A DNA stretch of 64,000 nucleotides from Streptomyces sp. ISL-10 (GTDB lineage: Bacteria; Actinomycetota; Actinomycetes; Streptomycetales; Streptomycetaceae), in contig NZ_JAGGOJ010000015.1 in the NCBI RefSeq assembly GCF_018614575.1, forward strand, positions 79,226 to 143,225. The letters are read 5' to 3'. The translations under genes were made by a program, and so were the position numbers. A model generated the notes under the pieces. That model did no database searches and was not told where the DNA came from. It saw only the letters and a program-made list of their open reading frames with translations. Shown piece by piece: positions 26,774-35,370 of the stretch; positions within the stretch are counted from its first letter, which is position 1, and each line of letters starts with the position of its first letter.

Positions 26774-27098
26774 TGTGGATTGCCTCCGTCGGGCAAACTC
26801 ACGGGCACCTCCATGCCTCACCCGGTCGGTGACCGACACGCGATGCCGTACTGGTGATCGTAAATCGGCCGCCGGTCCCCTGTCAGGTCGTTTTTCCGCT
26901 CCGCCCCGCCCATGGACTGCCGTGCCGACGGCACTTGGCGGCCGTGGGCCGCGACGGGAGCGCCCTGGGGGCGGCCACAGCCGGGCGCCTGTGGGGGTTC
27001 GCCGCGCGGCGGCGGGCCCGGTGGAGTTCAATGAGAGGCGCGAGGACCGAGCACGGACCGACGGATCACGGGAGCGCCCCCCTGGGAGTGATCGACGA
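26774..27098. other. Divergent intergenic region
   Basis: This 325-nt region lies between the VOC gene and the second phosphatase-like gene. It should contain both promoters; short A/T patches at 26856-26862 and 26888-26895 are the only relief in GC-rich sequence. No gene is seen. Confidence 0.4.
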
Positions 27099-29510
27099 GT
27101 GAGCAGCAGCGGCCTTGTCCCCGGCAGCGGGCCGGACCGCCCGGAGGACTGCGCACTTCTCGTGCTCGACGACGCCGGTACGGTGCTCGCCTGCACGGGA
27201 GTCGCCGCCGAGCTGCTCGGGATCCCGGCGGCCCGGATCAACGGCCGCGGCGTCGGCGAGCTCCTCACCGAACCCGGCGACTGGGCACGGCTGCGCGGCC
27301 TCGCGCCCGACGACCTCCCCCGCTCGATGCGCGCCTCGTTGCGCGGCGCCGGCGGCCCGGCACCCGTCCAGCTCGATCTGCTGCCGCTCGACGGCACGCT
27401 GCCCGCGCGATTCCTGCTGCGGATGACGGCAGCGGGCGTTGCCGACCGGCGGGAGGAGAACGAGGCACTCGTCGGCGCCCTCTTCTCCCAGTCCGGTATC
27501 GGGCTCGCCATCCACGACACGGAACTGCGCCTGATGCGGGTCAATCCGCTGCCGGGCGACCTGCGTCCGGGGCGCGCGGGGCGCGCGGGCGGTCTCGGGC
27601 GCCGGATCGGGGAACTGCTGGTGCCGGAGGACGCGGCGGTCGTCGAGGCCCAGCTCCGTCGCGTCGCCACAACCGGCGAGCCGCTCATCGACTTCGTCAC
27701 CTCCGCGCGGCTGGCCCGGGCCCCCGAGCGGGACCGGACCATCTCGCTGTCCGCGCTCCGGCTGTCGGGAGCCAAGGGCGCCGTCCGCGGTGTCGCCGTG
27801 ACTTTCACCGATGTCACCGAGCACGAACGCGCCCGCAAGCACGCGGCACTCGTCGGCACCGCGGCCTCCGCGCTCGGCCGGTCGCTGGAGGTCTCCCGCA
27901 ACGCACAGGTGCTGGCCGACCTCCTGGTCCCGGCGTTCGCCGACCTGGCCGCGGTGGACATCACGGAGGCCGTCCTGGTCGGCGAGGAGCCCGGCGCCTT
28001 CGCGACAGGGGCGCCGCTGTGCCGCGCCGCGGCCGTCGCCGCCGACGGGGAGTGGCCCGATGAGCTGTATCCGTCCGGCTCCGTCATCCGCGTACGCGGC
28101 TACGAGAGCGACAGGCTGCGGCTGGGGTCGGCCGTCATCGTCGCCGACCTGGACGAGCTGCGGCCCAGGATCGCCGACGACCCCGACCGGATACGACTGG
28201 TGCTCACCGACCGCGCCGCCTCGTACATGGTGGTGCCCCTGCAGGCGCGCGGGCACGTGCTCGGCGCGGTCTCGGTGTGGCGCGGCCGTGACCGGGCCCC
28301 GTTCGACGCGCAGGACGCCGCCGTGGCGGAGGACATCGGCTCCCGGGCCGCGCTCGCCATCGACAACGCCCGCCGCTACACACGCGAACGCCGCACCGCC
28401 GAGACCCTGCAGCGCAGCCTGCTGCCGCGCCCGCAGCTGAAGGTGACCGCCGCGGAGACCGCTGGGATCTACGTGCCCGGCAGGACGCTCGCGGGCACGG
28501 GCGGCAGCTGGTTCGACGTGATCACGCTGTCCTCGTCCCGGGTGGCCTTCGTCGTCGGACACGTGCGCGGGTACGGGCTCAACGCGGCAGCCACCATGGG
28601 CAGTCTGCGTACCGCGGTGCGTACGCTCTGCGATCTCGACCCGCCGCCGGACGAACTGCTGACCCACCTCGACGACCTGGTGGTGCGCTTCGCGGAGGAC
28701 GAGCAGCCGGGTGGCGGCGAGGGCACGGTCCGGGGGGCCAGTTGCCTGTACGCGGTCTACGACCCGGTCAGCGCGCGGTGCAAGATGGCCAGCGCCGGGC
28801 ATGCGGCACCCGTGCTGGCCCGGGCCGCGGGCGGTGCCGCGCGGGTCGAACTGCCTGCCGGTCCCGCCCTCGGCCGGGAGGGCGCGCCGTTCGAACCGGT
28901 GGAGGTGGAGCTCGCCCCCGGTGACCTGTTGGCGTTCGCCGCCGGATCGCTCTCCACGGAGTCGGGTGGCTCGGGCCACATGGCGGAGTTCCTCGGCAAG
29001 GAGGCCGCCCGCGGGGCGGGGCGGCCGGTACCGGAGATCGGGCGGGAGATGCTCGTACCGTTCCTCGCCGAACCCCCGGACGACGACGCCGCCCTGCTGC
29101 TGGCCCGGGTGGCCGTCACCCGCGAGGACGCCGTGGCCGCCTGGGAGTTCCCGGCGGACGTGAAGCTCGTGGCCCAGGCGCGGGCCGAGATCGCCCGGCA
29201 GCTGACCAGGTGGGGGCTCGACGATCTGGTGTTCACCACCGAACTGATCGTCAGCGAGCTGCTCACCAACGCCATCCGGTACGCCGGCGGCCCGGTTGGC
29301 GTGCGGCTCATCAGGGACCACCGGCTCGTGTGCGAGGTGTCCGACCCCAGCCAGACCCAGCCGCATCTGCGCCGGGCGCGCGTAACGGACGAGGGCGGCC
29401 GCGGACTGTTCCTGATCGCCCAGCTCACGCACCGGTGGGGGAGCAGGTACACCGCGTCGGGCAAGACGCTCTGGACGGAGCAGCTGCTGCCCGAGGGCCT
29501 CGGCCAGTGA
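27099..29510 (+). CDS. PAS-PAS-GAF-degenerate PP2C-HATPase regulator (copy 2)
   Basis: This 803-aa protein is a paralogue of the regulator at 18.3-20.7 kb, with the same order: PAS (about 15-110), PAS (about 125-240), GAF (about 260-425), SpoIIE-type phosphatase fold (about 430-650) and HATPase (about 675-800). The phosphatase signature is heavily altered: GGDW reads GGSW, GDVxGHG reads GHVRGYG, and the TDG motif reads AAGS. Only the final DDDAALLLAR remains. These aspartates normally hold the two metal ions, so phosphatase activity is probably lost. The HATPase keeps ELIVSELLTNAIRY and GRGLFLI and may still be a kinase. The GTG at 27099 follows a GGGAG site. Confidence 0.9.
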   Translation: MSSSGLVPGSGPDRPEDCALLVLDDAGTVLACTGVAAELLGIPAARINGRGVGELLTEPGDWARLRGLAPDDLPRSMRASLRGAGGPAPVQLDLLPLDGTLPARFLLRMTAAGVADRREENEALVGALFSQSGIGLAIHDTELRLMRVNPLPGDLRPGRAGRAGGLGRRIGELLVPEDAAVVEAQLRRVATTGEPLIDFVTSARLARAPERDRTISLSALRLSGAKGAVRGVAVTFTDVTEHERARKHAALVGTAASALGRSLEVSRNAQVLADLLVPAFADLAAVDITEAVLVGEEPGAFATGAPLCRAAAVAADGEWPDELYPSGSVIRVRGYESDRLRLGSAVIVADLDELRPRIADDPDRIRLVLTDRAASYMVVPLQARGHVLGAVSVWRGRDRAPFDAQDAAVAEDIGSRAALAIDNARRYTRERRTAETLQRSLLPRPQLKVTAAETAGIYVPGRTLAGTGGSWFDVITLSSSRVAFVVGHVRGYGLNAAATMGSLRTAVRTLCDLDPPPDELLTHLDDLVVRFAEDEQPGGGEGTVRGASCLYAVYDPVSARCKMASAGHAAPVLARAAGGAARVELPAGPALGREGAPFEPVEVELAPGDLLAFAAGSLSTESGGSGHMAEFLGKEAARGAGRPVPEIGREMLVPFLAEPPDDDAALLLARVAVTREDAVAAWEFPADVKLVAQARAEIARQLTRWGLDDLVFTTELIVSELLTNAIRYAGGPVGVRLIRDHRLVCEVSDPSQTQPHLRRARVTDEGGRGLFLIAQLTHRWGSRYTASGKTLWTEQLLPEGLGQ

Positions 29511-29649
29511 TCGCCCCGGCCCGGTGACCGCCGCACGGGGCGCCCGTCACACCGAGCGCACGGATGCGTGCGTCCGAGACAGGACCGCCGTGCCCGATGC
29601 ACTCCTCTCGACGTACTCCTCGACATTCCCGGCCCTCCGTGGCACCCGG

Positions 29650-30909
29650 TCACCCCCGGGCGGCCGGACCCGCGGTGATCATCCGATGCATCCGGTCCGC
29701 CGCGGCACGGCCGAACGAGACGCTGTTGATGTCCGCGTCGACGTCGACCACCGTGACCCCGCTGCCCCTCAGCCCCTCGCGCAGCGTTCCGAACAGCGCA
29801 GCGTCCGCCACCGGGTCGTGGTACGGGCCGCCCGGCTCTCCCAGCGTCGACAGGCCCCTCAGCGGCAGGCACACCTCGACCGGGCCCGTGGCTGCCCGCA
29901 GCTTCGCCGCGACCCGCCGCCCGAGCTCCGCGCACTCCTCCACCGTCGTACGCACCACCGTGATCGACGGGTTGTGCACCAGGACGTGACGGTCGCGCAT
30001 CACGGGCGGCAGCGTGTCGGGCGGGCCGAACTTCACCATGTCCAGCGCCCCCGGACTGACCACCTGCGGCACACCGTGCCGCCCGGCCGCGGTGAGCCGG
30101 TCCGGTCCGGCCCTCAGGATGCCGCCGACCAGATCGTCCGCCAGCTCGCTCAGCGTCAGGTCGAGCACCCCGGCGAACAGCCCCTGACCGGCCATTGACT
30201 CCAACGTCCGTCCGCCCGCCCCGCTGACATGGAACACCAGGACCTCATAGCCCAGCTCGGTCAGCCGCGCCCGGGCCGCGTCGACCCCTGCCGTCGTCAC
30301 GCCGGCCATGCTCGTCGCCACCAGCGGCCGTTCACCGGCGGCCAGATCGGCGGGGCGCAGCGCCCGGCACCCGGCGGCCGCGAAGCCCTTCGCCATGCCC
30401 ACCGCCGCGTCGGCCGCGTTGGCGAGCACGGGAGCCGAGATCGTGTTGATACCGGCGATGTCGACGACGCTGTACATCATCGTGATGTCCACGTGGCCCA
30501 CGTACGGCGACACGTCGCCCGCCGCCATCGAGGAGACCATCAATTTGGGCACGCCCAGGGGGAGTCCGCGCATGGCGCGGGTCGCGATGGAGGTGCCTCC
30601 GCTGCCTCCGATCGCCATGACGCAGTGCAGCCGGCCCGCCTCGTACAGCCGCGCGACGACCTCGGCCGCACCGCGCGCCATCGCCGTCACGGCCGCGCCC
30701 CGGTCCCCCGCGGCGCGCAGCGCGGCCAGGTCCGCCCCCGCGGCCCGTGCGACCTCCTCGCGCGGGACGCCGGCGTCGAAGTGCGGTGCACCGATCACCC
30801 CCGTGTCGACCACCAGCACATCGACGCCGCCGCCGCGCAGCCGCTCGCGCAGCCAGCCGTACTCCGCACCCTTGGTGTCCAGCGTTCCCACCAGCACAAC
30901 TGTCGCCAT
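29650..30909 (-). CDS. Tm-1-like / UPF0261 family protein
   Basis: A 419-aa protein of the UPF0261 family, the bacterial equivalent of the N-terminal half of tomato mosaic resistance protein Tm-1: it begins VVLVGTLDTKGAEYGWLRERL and contains AIGGSGGTSIATRAMR, KLMVSSMAAGDVSPYVG and TISAPVLANAADA. The two halves form a Rossmann-like ATP-binding fold. Bacterial members are usually next to a phosphoenolpyruvate-hydrolase-like TIM-barrel gene, and in fungi and plants the two are fused; no such partner is seen here. ATG 30909 is used because upstream codons lack coding character. The ribosome site is weak. Confidence 0.85.
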   Translation of the reverse strand: MATVVLVGTLDTKGAEYGWLRERLRGGGVDVLVVDTGVIGAPHFDAGVPREEVARAAGADLAALRAAGDRGAAVTAMARGAAEVVARLYEAGRLHCVMAIGGSGGTSIATRAMRGLPLGVPKLMVSSMAAGDVSPYVGHVDITMMYSVVDIAGINTISAPVLANAADAAVGMAKGFAAAGCRALRPADLAAGERPLVATSMAGVTTAGVDAARARLTELGYEVLVFHVSGAGGRTLESMAGQGLFAGVLDLTLSELADDLVGGILRAGPDRLTAAGRHGVPQVVSPGALDMVKFGPPDTLPPVMRDRHVLVHNPSITVVRTTVEECAELGRRVAAKLRAATGPVEVCLPLRGLSTLGEPGGPYHDPVADAALFGTLREGLRGSGVTVVDVDADINSVSFGRAAADRMHRMITAGPAARG

Positions 30910-31110
30910 GGCAGGTACTGTTCGGCACAACGGGCCGGCGGACAAGAGTGCCGTGTGCCGGCCCCGGGACGGTGGGCGGTGTGCAGCCGTTGGGGCCGCA
31001 CGGGAATGGATCGACGCGGCGGGGCGCTGATGTACCCGTACGGGACCGGCGTGAGATGCGATCCTCGGAAGCGGACGCACTCGAAGCCGTTCGCTAGGAG
31101 GCCTGACCCC

Positions 31111-32646
31111 ATGTCGGAGAACAGCGGCTGGGCGAATCCGCTGCGGGACCCGCTCGACCGGCGGCTCCCGCGTATCGCCGGGCCCTCAGGGCTCGTCATC
31201 TTCGGAGTCACCGGGGACCTGTCCCGCAAGAAGCTGATGCCCGCCCTCTACGACCTCGCCAACCGCGGGCTGCTGCCGCCGGGCTTCTCGCTCATCGGGT
31301 TCGCCCGGCGGGACTGGGCGGACCAGGACTTCGCGCAGGAGGTCCACGACGCCGTCCGGGAGCATGCGCGTACACCGTTCCGCGAGGAGGTGTGGCAGCA
31401 GCTGGCGGAAGGCATGCGGTTCGTCCAGGGGGACTTCGACGACGACGCCGCCTTCGAGCGGCTGAGGGCGACGGTCGATGACCTGGACAAGGCGCAGGGC
31501 ACCGGGGGCAACTTCGCCTTCTATCTGTCCGTGCCGCCGAAGTTCTTCCCCAAGGTCGTCCAGCAGCTCAAGGACCACGGTCTGTCCGACGCGCCCCGCG
31601 GCTCCTGGCGGCGTGCCGTCATCGAGAAGCCCTTCGGCCACGACCTCGTCAGCGCGCGGGAGCTCAACACCATCGTGCACGAGGTGTTCGCCCCGGACGA
31701 GGTGTTCCGGATCGACCACTACCTGGGCAAGGAGACGGTCCAGAACATCCTGGCGCTGCGCTTCGCCAACACTCTCTTCGAGCCCATCTGGAACCGGTCC
31801 TTCGTGGATCATGTTCAGATCACGATGGCCGAGGACATCGGCATCGGCGGCCGGGCCGGCTACTACGACGGCATCGGCGCCGCCCGTGACGTCATCCAGA
31901 ACCACCTCCTCCAGTTGCTGGCGCTGACCGCGATGGAGGAGCCCGCCTCCTTCGACGCCGCCTCACTCGTCACGGAGAAGCTGAAGGTCTTCAAGGCCGT
32001 CAAGGTGCCCGATGACCTGGGCCGGCACACCGTGCGGGCCCAGTACACGGCCGGCTGGCAGGGTGGCGAGAGGGCTGTCGGCTACCTCCAGGAGGAGGGC
32101 ATCGCGCCCCGGTCGACGACCGACACCTATGCGGCGATCAGACTGGAGATCGACAACCGCCGCTGGGCCGGTATCCCGTTCTACCTGCGCACCGGCAAGC
32201 GTCTCGGCCGCCGGGTCACCGAGATCGCGGTCGTCTTCCAGCGGGCTCCGCACTCCCCGTTCGACTCCACGGCCACAGAGGAGCTCGGCGAGAACGCCCT
32301 GGTGATCCGGGTCCAGCCGGACGAGGGGGTGACCATGCGCTTCGGCTCCAAGGTGCCCGGGACCTCCATGGAACTACGCGATGTGACCATGGATTTCGCC
32401 TACGGCGAGTCGTTCACCGAGTCCAGCCCGGAGGCGTACGAGCGGCTGATCCTCGACGTCCTGCTCGGCGACGCCAACCTCTTCCCCCGTACCGAGGAGG
32501 TGGAGGAGTCCTGGAAGATCCTCGATCCGATCGAGGAGTTCTGGGACAACAACGGCACCCCTGCCCAGTACGCCGCGGGCACCTGGGGCCCCAGGGAAGC
32601 GGACGACATGCTCGCACGAGACGGACGGAGCTGGCGCAGGCCATGA
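31111..32646 (+). CDS. zwf: Glucose-6-phosphate 1-dehydrogenase
   Basis: A 511-aa enzyme with the NADP-binding GVTGDLSRKKLMPAL near residue 33 and the active-site RIDHYLGKE near residues 200-208. It oxidises glucose 6-phosphate to 6-phosphogluconolactone and makes NADPH in the oxidative pentose phosphate pathway. TAGGAGG precedes the ATG. Its stop overlaps the opcA start (ATGA), so the activator is made alongside. The usual neighbours tal, tkt, pgi, gnd and pgl are absent, so this is probably a secondary copy. Confidence 0.97.
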   Translation: MSENSGWANPLRDPLDRRLPRIAGPSGLVIFGVTGDLSRKKLMPALYDLANRGLLPPGFSLIGFARRDWADQDFAQEVHDAVREHARTPFREEVWQQLAEGMRFVQGDFDDDAAFERLRATVDDLDKAQGTGGNFAFYLSVPPKFFPKVVQQLKDHGLSDAPRGSWRRAVIEKPFGHDLVSARELNTIVHEVFAPDEVFRIDHYLGKETVQNILALRFANTLFEPIWNRSFVDHVQITMAEDIGIGGRAGYYDGIGAARDVIQNHLLQLLALTAMEEPASFDAASLVTEKLKVFKAVKVPDDLGRHTVRAQYTAGWQGGERAVGYLQEEGIAPRSTTDTYAAIRLEIDNRRWAGIPFYLRTGKRLGRRVTEIAVVFQRAPHSPFDSTATEELGENALVIRVQPDEGVTMRFGSKVPGTSMELRDVTMDFAYGESFTESSPEAYERLILDVLLGDANLFPRTEEVEESWKILDPIEEFWDNNGTPAQYAAGTWGPREADDMLARDGRSWRRP

Positions 32647-33587
32647 AGATCGACCTCACGGACACCACCTCCAGCAAGATCAACAAGGCGCTGGTCCAGG
32701 CCCGCCGCGCCATCGGCACCCCGGCCGTCGGCATGGTGCTCACCCTCGTCATCGTCACCGACGAGGAGAACGCCTACGACTCCATCAGGGCAGCCGGGGA
32801 CGCCTCGCGCGAGCACCCCTCCCGTACCCTGGTCGTCATCAAGCGCCACGCCCGCTCACCGCGCGACCGCCATGACACCCGCCTCGATGCCGAGGTCCGC
32901 GTCGGCACCGACGCGGGCGCGGGGGAGACGGTCCTGCTGCGACTCCACGGCGAACTGGCCGACCGCGCCGACTCCGTCGTCCTTCCCCTGCTGCTGCCCG
33001 ACGCGCCGGTCGTCGTCTGGTGGCCGGTCGACGCGCCGCCCGTCCCGGCCAGGGACCCGCTCGGCGCCCTCGCCCAGCGCCGTATCACCGACGCGTACGC
33101 CGTCGCCGAGCCGCTGAGTGAACTTGCTGCCAGGGCTTCCGGTTACGAGCCGGGGGACACCGACCTGGCCTGGACCCGGCTCACGCCCTGGCGCTCGATG
33201 CTCGCGGCGGCGCTCGACCAGGCACGGGCCGAGGTCGTCTCCGCCGTGGTGGAGAGCGAGGCGGACAACCCCAGTGCCGAACTGCTCGCCCGCTGGTTCG
33301 CCGCCCGCCTCGGCGTCCCGGTCGAACAGGTCGTCACCGCCGGACCGGTCGTCACGGCCGTACGGCTGCGCACCGCCGACGGCGAGATCCACATCGACCG
33401 GCCCGAAGGCCCCGTGGCCCGGCTCTCCATCCCTGGGCAGCCCAACCGCGTCCTCGCCCTGAAAGTGCGTACGACGGCCGAGCTGATCGCGGAGGAACTG
33501 CGCAGGCTGGACCCCGACGAGGCCTACGCGGCAGCACTGCACGCCCGAATCACCCCACCTGCGCCCGAGGTGAGTACGGGCGGCTGA
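32643..33587 (+). CDS. opcA: Glucose-6-phosphate dehydrogenase assembly protein OpcA
   Basis: A 314-aa protein matching OpcA over its length: MKIDLTDTTSSKINKALVQARR at the start, HPSRTLVVI, and LLPDAPVVVWWP near residue 120. OpcA is an allosteric activator/assembly factor of glucose-6-phosphate dehydrogenase in cyanobacteria and actinobacteria. The ATG overlaps the zwf stop. A pgl gene usually follows opcA in Streptomyces; here a 600-nt gap and the peptide cluster follow instead. Confidence 0.95.
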   Translation: MKIDLTDTTSSKINKALVQARRAIGTPAVGMVLTLVIVTDEENAYDSIRAAGDASREHPSRTLVVIKRHARSPRDRHDTRLDAEVRVGTDAGAGETVLLRLHGELADRADSVVLPLLLPDAPVVVWWPVDAPPVPARDPLGALAQRRITDAYAVAEPLSELAARASGYEPGDTDLAWTRLTPWRSMLAAALDQARAEVVSAVVESEADNPSAELLARWFAARLGVPVEQVVTAGPVVTAVRLRTADGEIHIDRPEGPVARLSIPGQPNRVLALKVRTTAELIAEELRRLDPDEAYAAALHARITPPAPEVSTGG

Positions 33588-33705
33588 TTCGGCACCTTTT
33601 CCGCACCCTTTCCGCAAGGCGCGGGGCGGCTCGGGCGGTCATGTCCCGAATTTCTCACGGCTAGACGCTCTGCAATTGAGTGGTGACCCATTTCGTTCCT
33701 TGGCG

Positions 33706-33731
33706 GGGGTGCGGCCCCCGGGCCGCACCCC
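33706..33731. terminator. Hairpin downstream of opcA
   Basis: GGGGTGCGGCCC (33706-33717) pairs perfectly with GGGCCGCACCCC (33720-33731). It lies about 120 nt beyond the opcA stop and may separate zwf-opcA transcription from the peptide operon. Confidence 0.55.
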
Positions 33732-34082
33732 TGGGTGGGTGAAGGTCTCGTGACGCCCCGTCATGGTGCCGTCTCCTGTCGTGAATCTGCACACTGAATA
33801 CGCAGACCGCACATCGCCTCCCCCTCGGCTCCCCCAGGTTGACCAGGGAATATCTGACTCTGCGGCGGAATGTCCCGTTCGTCGGCGCCGTGTGGCGGGC
33901 GCGCGTCGGGCCGGTGCTTGGCGATCACGTGAAGAAGGTGGCACCGATTCATGAAGGGGTACGCACGCGTCGGTAATACGAGGGCCGCTCGCGGCGTGAT
34001 CCTGCCGTCCCGCCCTCTGCCGCGATTGGCCGCTCAACGCGCTTACGTGCTTTGATCCTTCGCACCGCGGGTTTTCACTGGG

Positions 34083-34098
34083 TTCTCGGATACGAGAA
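34083..34098. promoter_or_regulatory. Dyad upstream of the precursor-peptide gene
   Basis: TTCTCG (34083-34088) and CGAGAA (34093-34098) form a perfect inverted repeat with a 4-nt centre, ending 91 nt before the precursor ATG. It could be an operator or a leader hairpin. No regulator gene belongs to the cluster. Confidence 0.35.
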
Positions 34099-34189
34099 TC
34101 TCCCCACCCCGCTGGTCGGCCGGCAATGCGGCTTTTCCGTGCGGCCGGACGCTGTCATTTCGAAATACCCATCCGAAGGGAAGCTTCTC

Positions 34190-34408
34190 ATGAACTTCGT
34201 CCCCACCCAGGAGATCTCCGACAGCGAGCTGGACAACGTGGCCGGCGGTCTGCACAGCGCCACGGTGAGCAACGCCGCCGCCGCTCTTGACACCATCGCC
34301 CCGGTCTCCGCCACCGTCGCCACCGTGACCGGCGTCGCCGAGGGTGCCACCGGCATCAACGCCGCCGCGATCACCGGCCCGGTCAACGGCCTCGTCGCCG
34401 GTCTGTAA
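34190..34408 (+). CDS. Double-glycine-leader precursor peptide of a C39/NHLM-type export system
   Basis: A 72-aa peptide starts at ATG 34190, preceded by AAGGGAAG at good spacing. Residues 1-20 form a leader ending in the motif EISDSELDNVAGG, the classic double-glycine signal cut by C39 peptidases. The 52-residue core (LHSATVSNAAAALD... to VNGLVAGL) is rich in Ala, Val, Gly and Thr and has no Cys, Lys, Arg, Trp, Tyr or Phe. Lack of Cys rules out lanthionine or sactionine rings, and it is slightly acidic, unlike most class II bacteriocins. The secretion protein and two ABC transporters follow in the same direction. The product's function is unknown: bacteriocin, signal or surface peptide are all possible. 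Confidence 0.82.
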   Translation: MNFVPTQEISDSELDNVAGGLHSATVSNAAAALDTIAPVSATVATVTGVAEGATGINAAAITGPVNGLVAGL

Positions 34409-34453
34409 GATCTCCGCGGCTCGCCGGCCCGCTCTGCCGGCAGCGCCCGAGCC

Positions 34454-34488
34454 GTGTGCCCCGGACCGAGCCAGGATCCGGGGCGCAC
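34454..34488 (+). terminator. Hairpin between precursor and export genes (possible attenuator)
   Basis: GTGTGCCCCGGA (34454-34465) pairs over 12 bp, with one G-U, with TCCGGGGCGCAC (34477-34488), 46 nt after the precursor stop. Such a partial terminator would make the precursor more abundant than its exporters, as in many peptide operons. Confidence 0.5.
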
Positions 34489-34563
34489 GGCCGTGCGCGG
34501 TTTACCCGTAGCACCCGGTGGATCCGGGACCCCGTCGGTTCAGGCAGTTGAGGGAAGAGTGTC

Positions 34564-35370
34564 GTGCAGTTTCGCCAACAGGCCCTTTCCAAGCTGCAGT
34601 CGCCGGAGGAGATCGACCTTCCGGTGCGCTTCGCCCGGCCGCAGGGGCTCCTCGCCCTGGCCGTGACCGTCGCTGTCATGATCGCCGCCGCCGTCTGGTC
34701 CGTCGCCGGCACGGTGACCTCCACCGTCTCCGCACCCGGCATCCTCACCCACGGCCAGGGCAGTTACGTCCTGCAGAGCCCGGTCTCGGGACAGATCACC
34801 GAGGTGCTGGCCAAGGAGGGCGAACGCGTCGAGGCCGACGCACCGCTGCTCAAGGTCCGCACCGCGCAGGGCATCGCCGTCGTGCGCACGATCGCGGCCG
34901 GACGGCTCACCACCCTCGTCGCCGCCATCGGATCCGTCGTCACCACGGGCAGCGACGTCGCCGCCGTGGAACGGATCGACAAGCCCGGCACCCCCCTGAC
35001 GGCCGTTCTCTACGTCCCCGCGGACAGCGGCCCGGACGTGCCGGTCGGCGCACGCGTCGACCTCACGGTCCAGTCCGTCGCGGCGCAGAAGTACGGTGTG
35101 ATGCGCGGCCGGGTCAAGGCCGTCGGCCGCACCGCCCAGACCCGCCAGCGCATCACCGCCTTCCTCGGCAGCAGTCAGCTCGGCGAACAGTTCTCCAAGG
35201 ACGGTCAGCCCGTGGCCGTGCTCGTCGAGCTGGGGAAGTCCCCCGGCACCGAGTCCGGCTACGACTGGTCCACCTCGCAGGGCCCCCCGTACGCGCTCGA
35301 GTCCATGACCCTCACCGGCGGCTCCGTCCACCTGGCCGCCCAGCATCCGATCGATTGGCTGCTGCCGTGA
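34564..35370 (+). CDS. HlyD-like secretion protein of a bacteriocin export system (NHLM type)
   Basis: A 268-aa membrane-fusion protein: cytoplasmic start, one membrane helix at about residues 29-50, then a barrel-sandwich/lipoyl-like region (SPVSGQITEVLAKEGERVEADAPLLKVRT) and an extracytoplasmic beta domain. It resembles the 'NHLM bacteriocin system secretion protein' family but lacks the long coiled-coil hairpin of Gram-negative HlyD, as expected for a Gram-positive. It should couple the two ABC transporters to the outside. GTG 34564 follows GGGAAGAG. The stop overlaps the next GTG (GTGA). Confidence 0.85.
   Translation: MQFRQQALSKLQSPEEIDLPVRFARPQGLLALAVTVAVMIAAAVWSVAGTVTSTVSAPGILTHGQGSYVLQSPVSGQITEVLAKEGERVEADAPLLKVRTAQGIAVVRTIAAGRLTTLVAAIGSVVTTGSDVAAVERIDKPGTPLTAVLYVPADSGPDVPVGARVDLTVQSVAAQKYGVMRGRVKAVGRTAQTRQRITAFLGSSQLGEQFSKDGQPVAVLVELGKSPGTESGYDWSTSQGPPYALESMTLTGGSVHLAAQHPIDWLLP

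Larger units (their letters stand above)
33588..34189. other. Gene-poor region before the precursor-peptide gene
   Basis: This 602-nt region has lower GC than its surroundings in places and contains the hairpin at 33706-33731 and the dyad at 34083-34098. A 34-codon frame at 33950 exists but has no other support. The precursor promoter is expected in the right half. Confidence 0.5.

Noticed and set aside
33950..34054. A 34-codon frame just before the precursor-peptide gene, considered as a second peptide
   Set aside because: No double-glycine leader, a basic unstructured composition and only a weak ribosome site.
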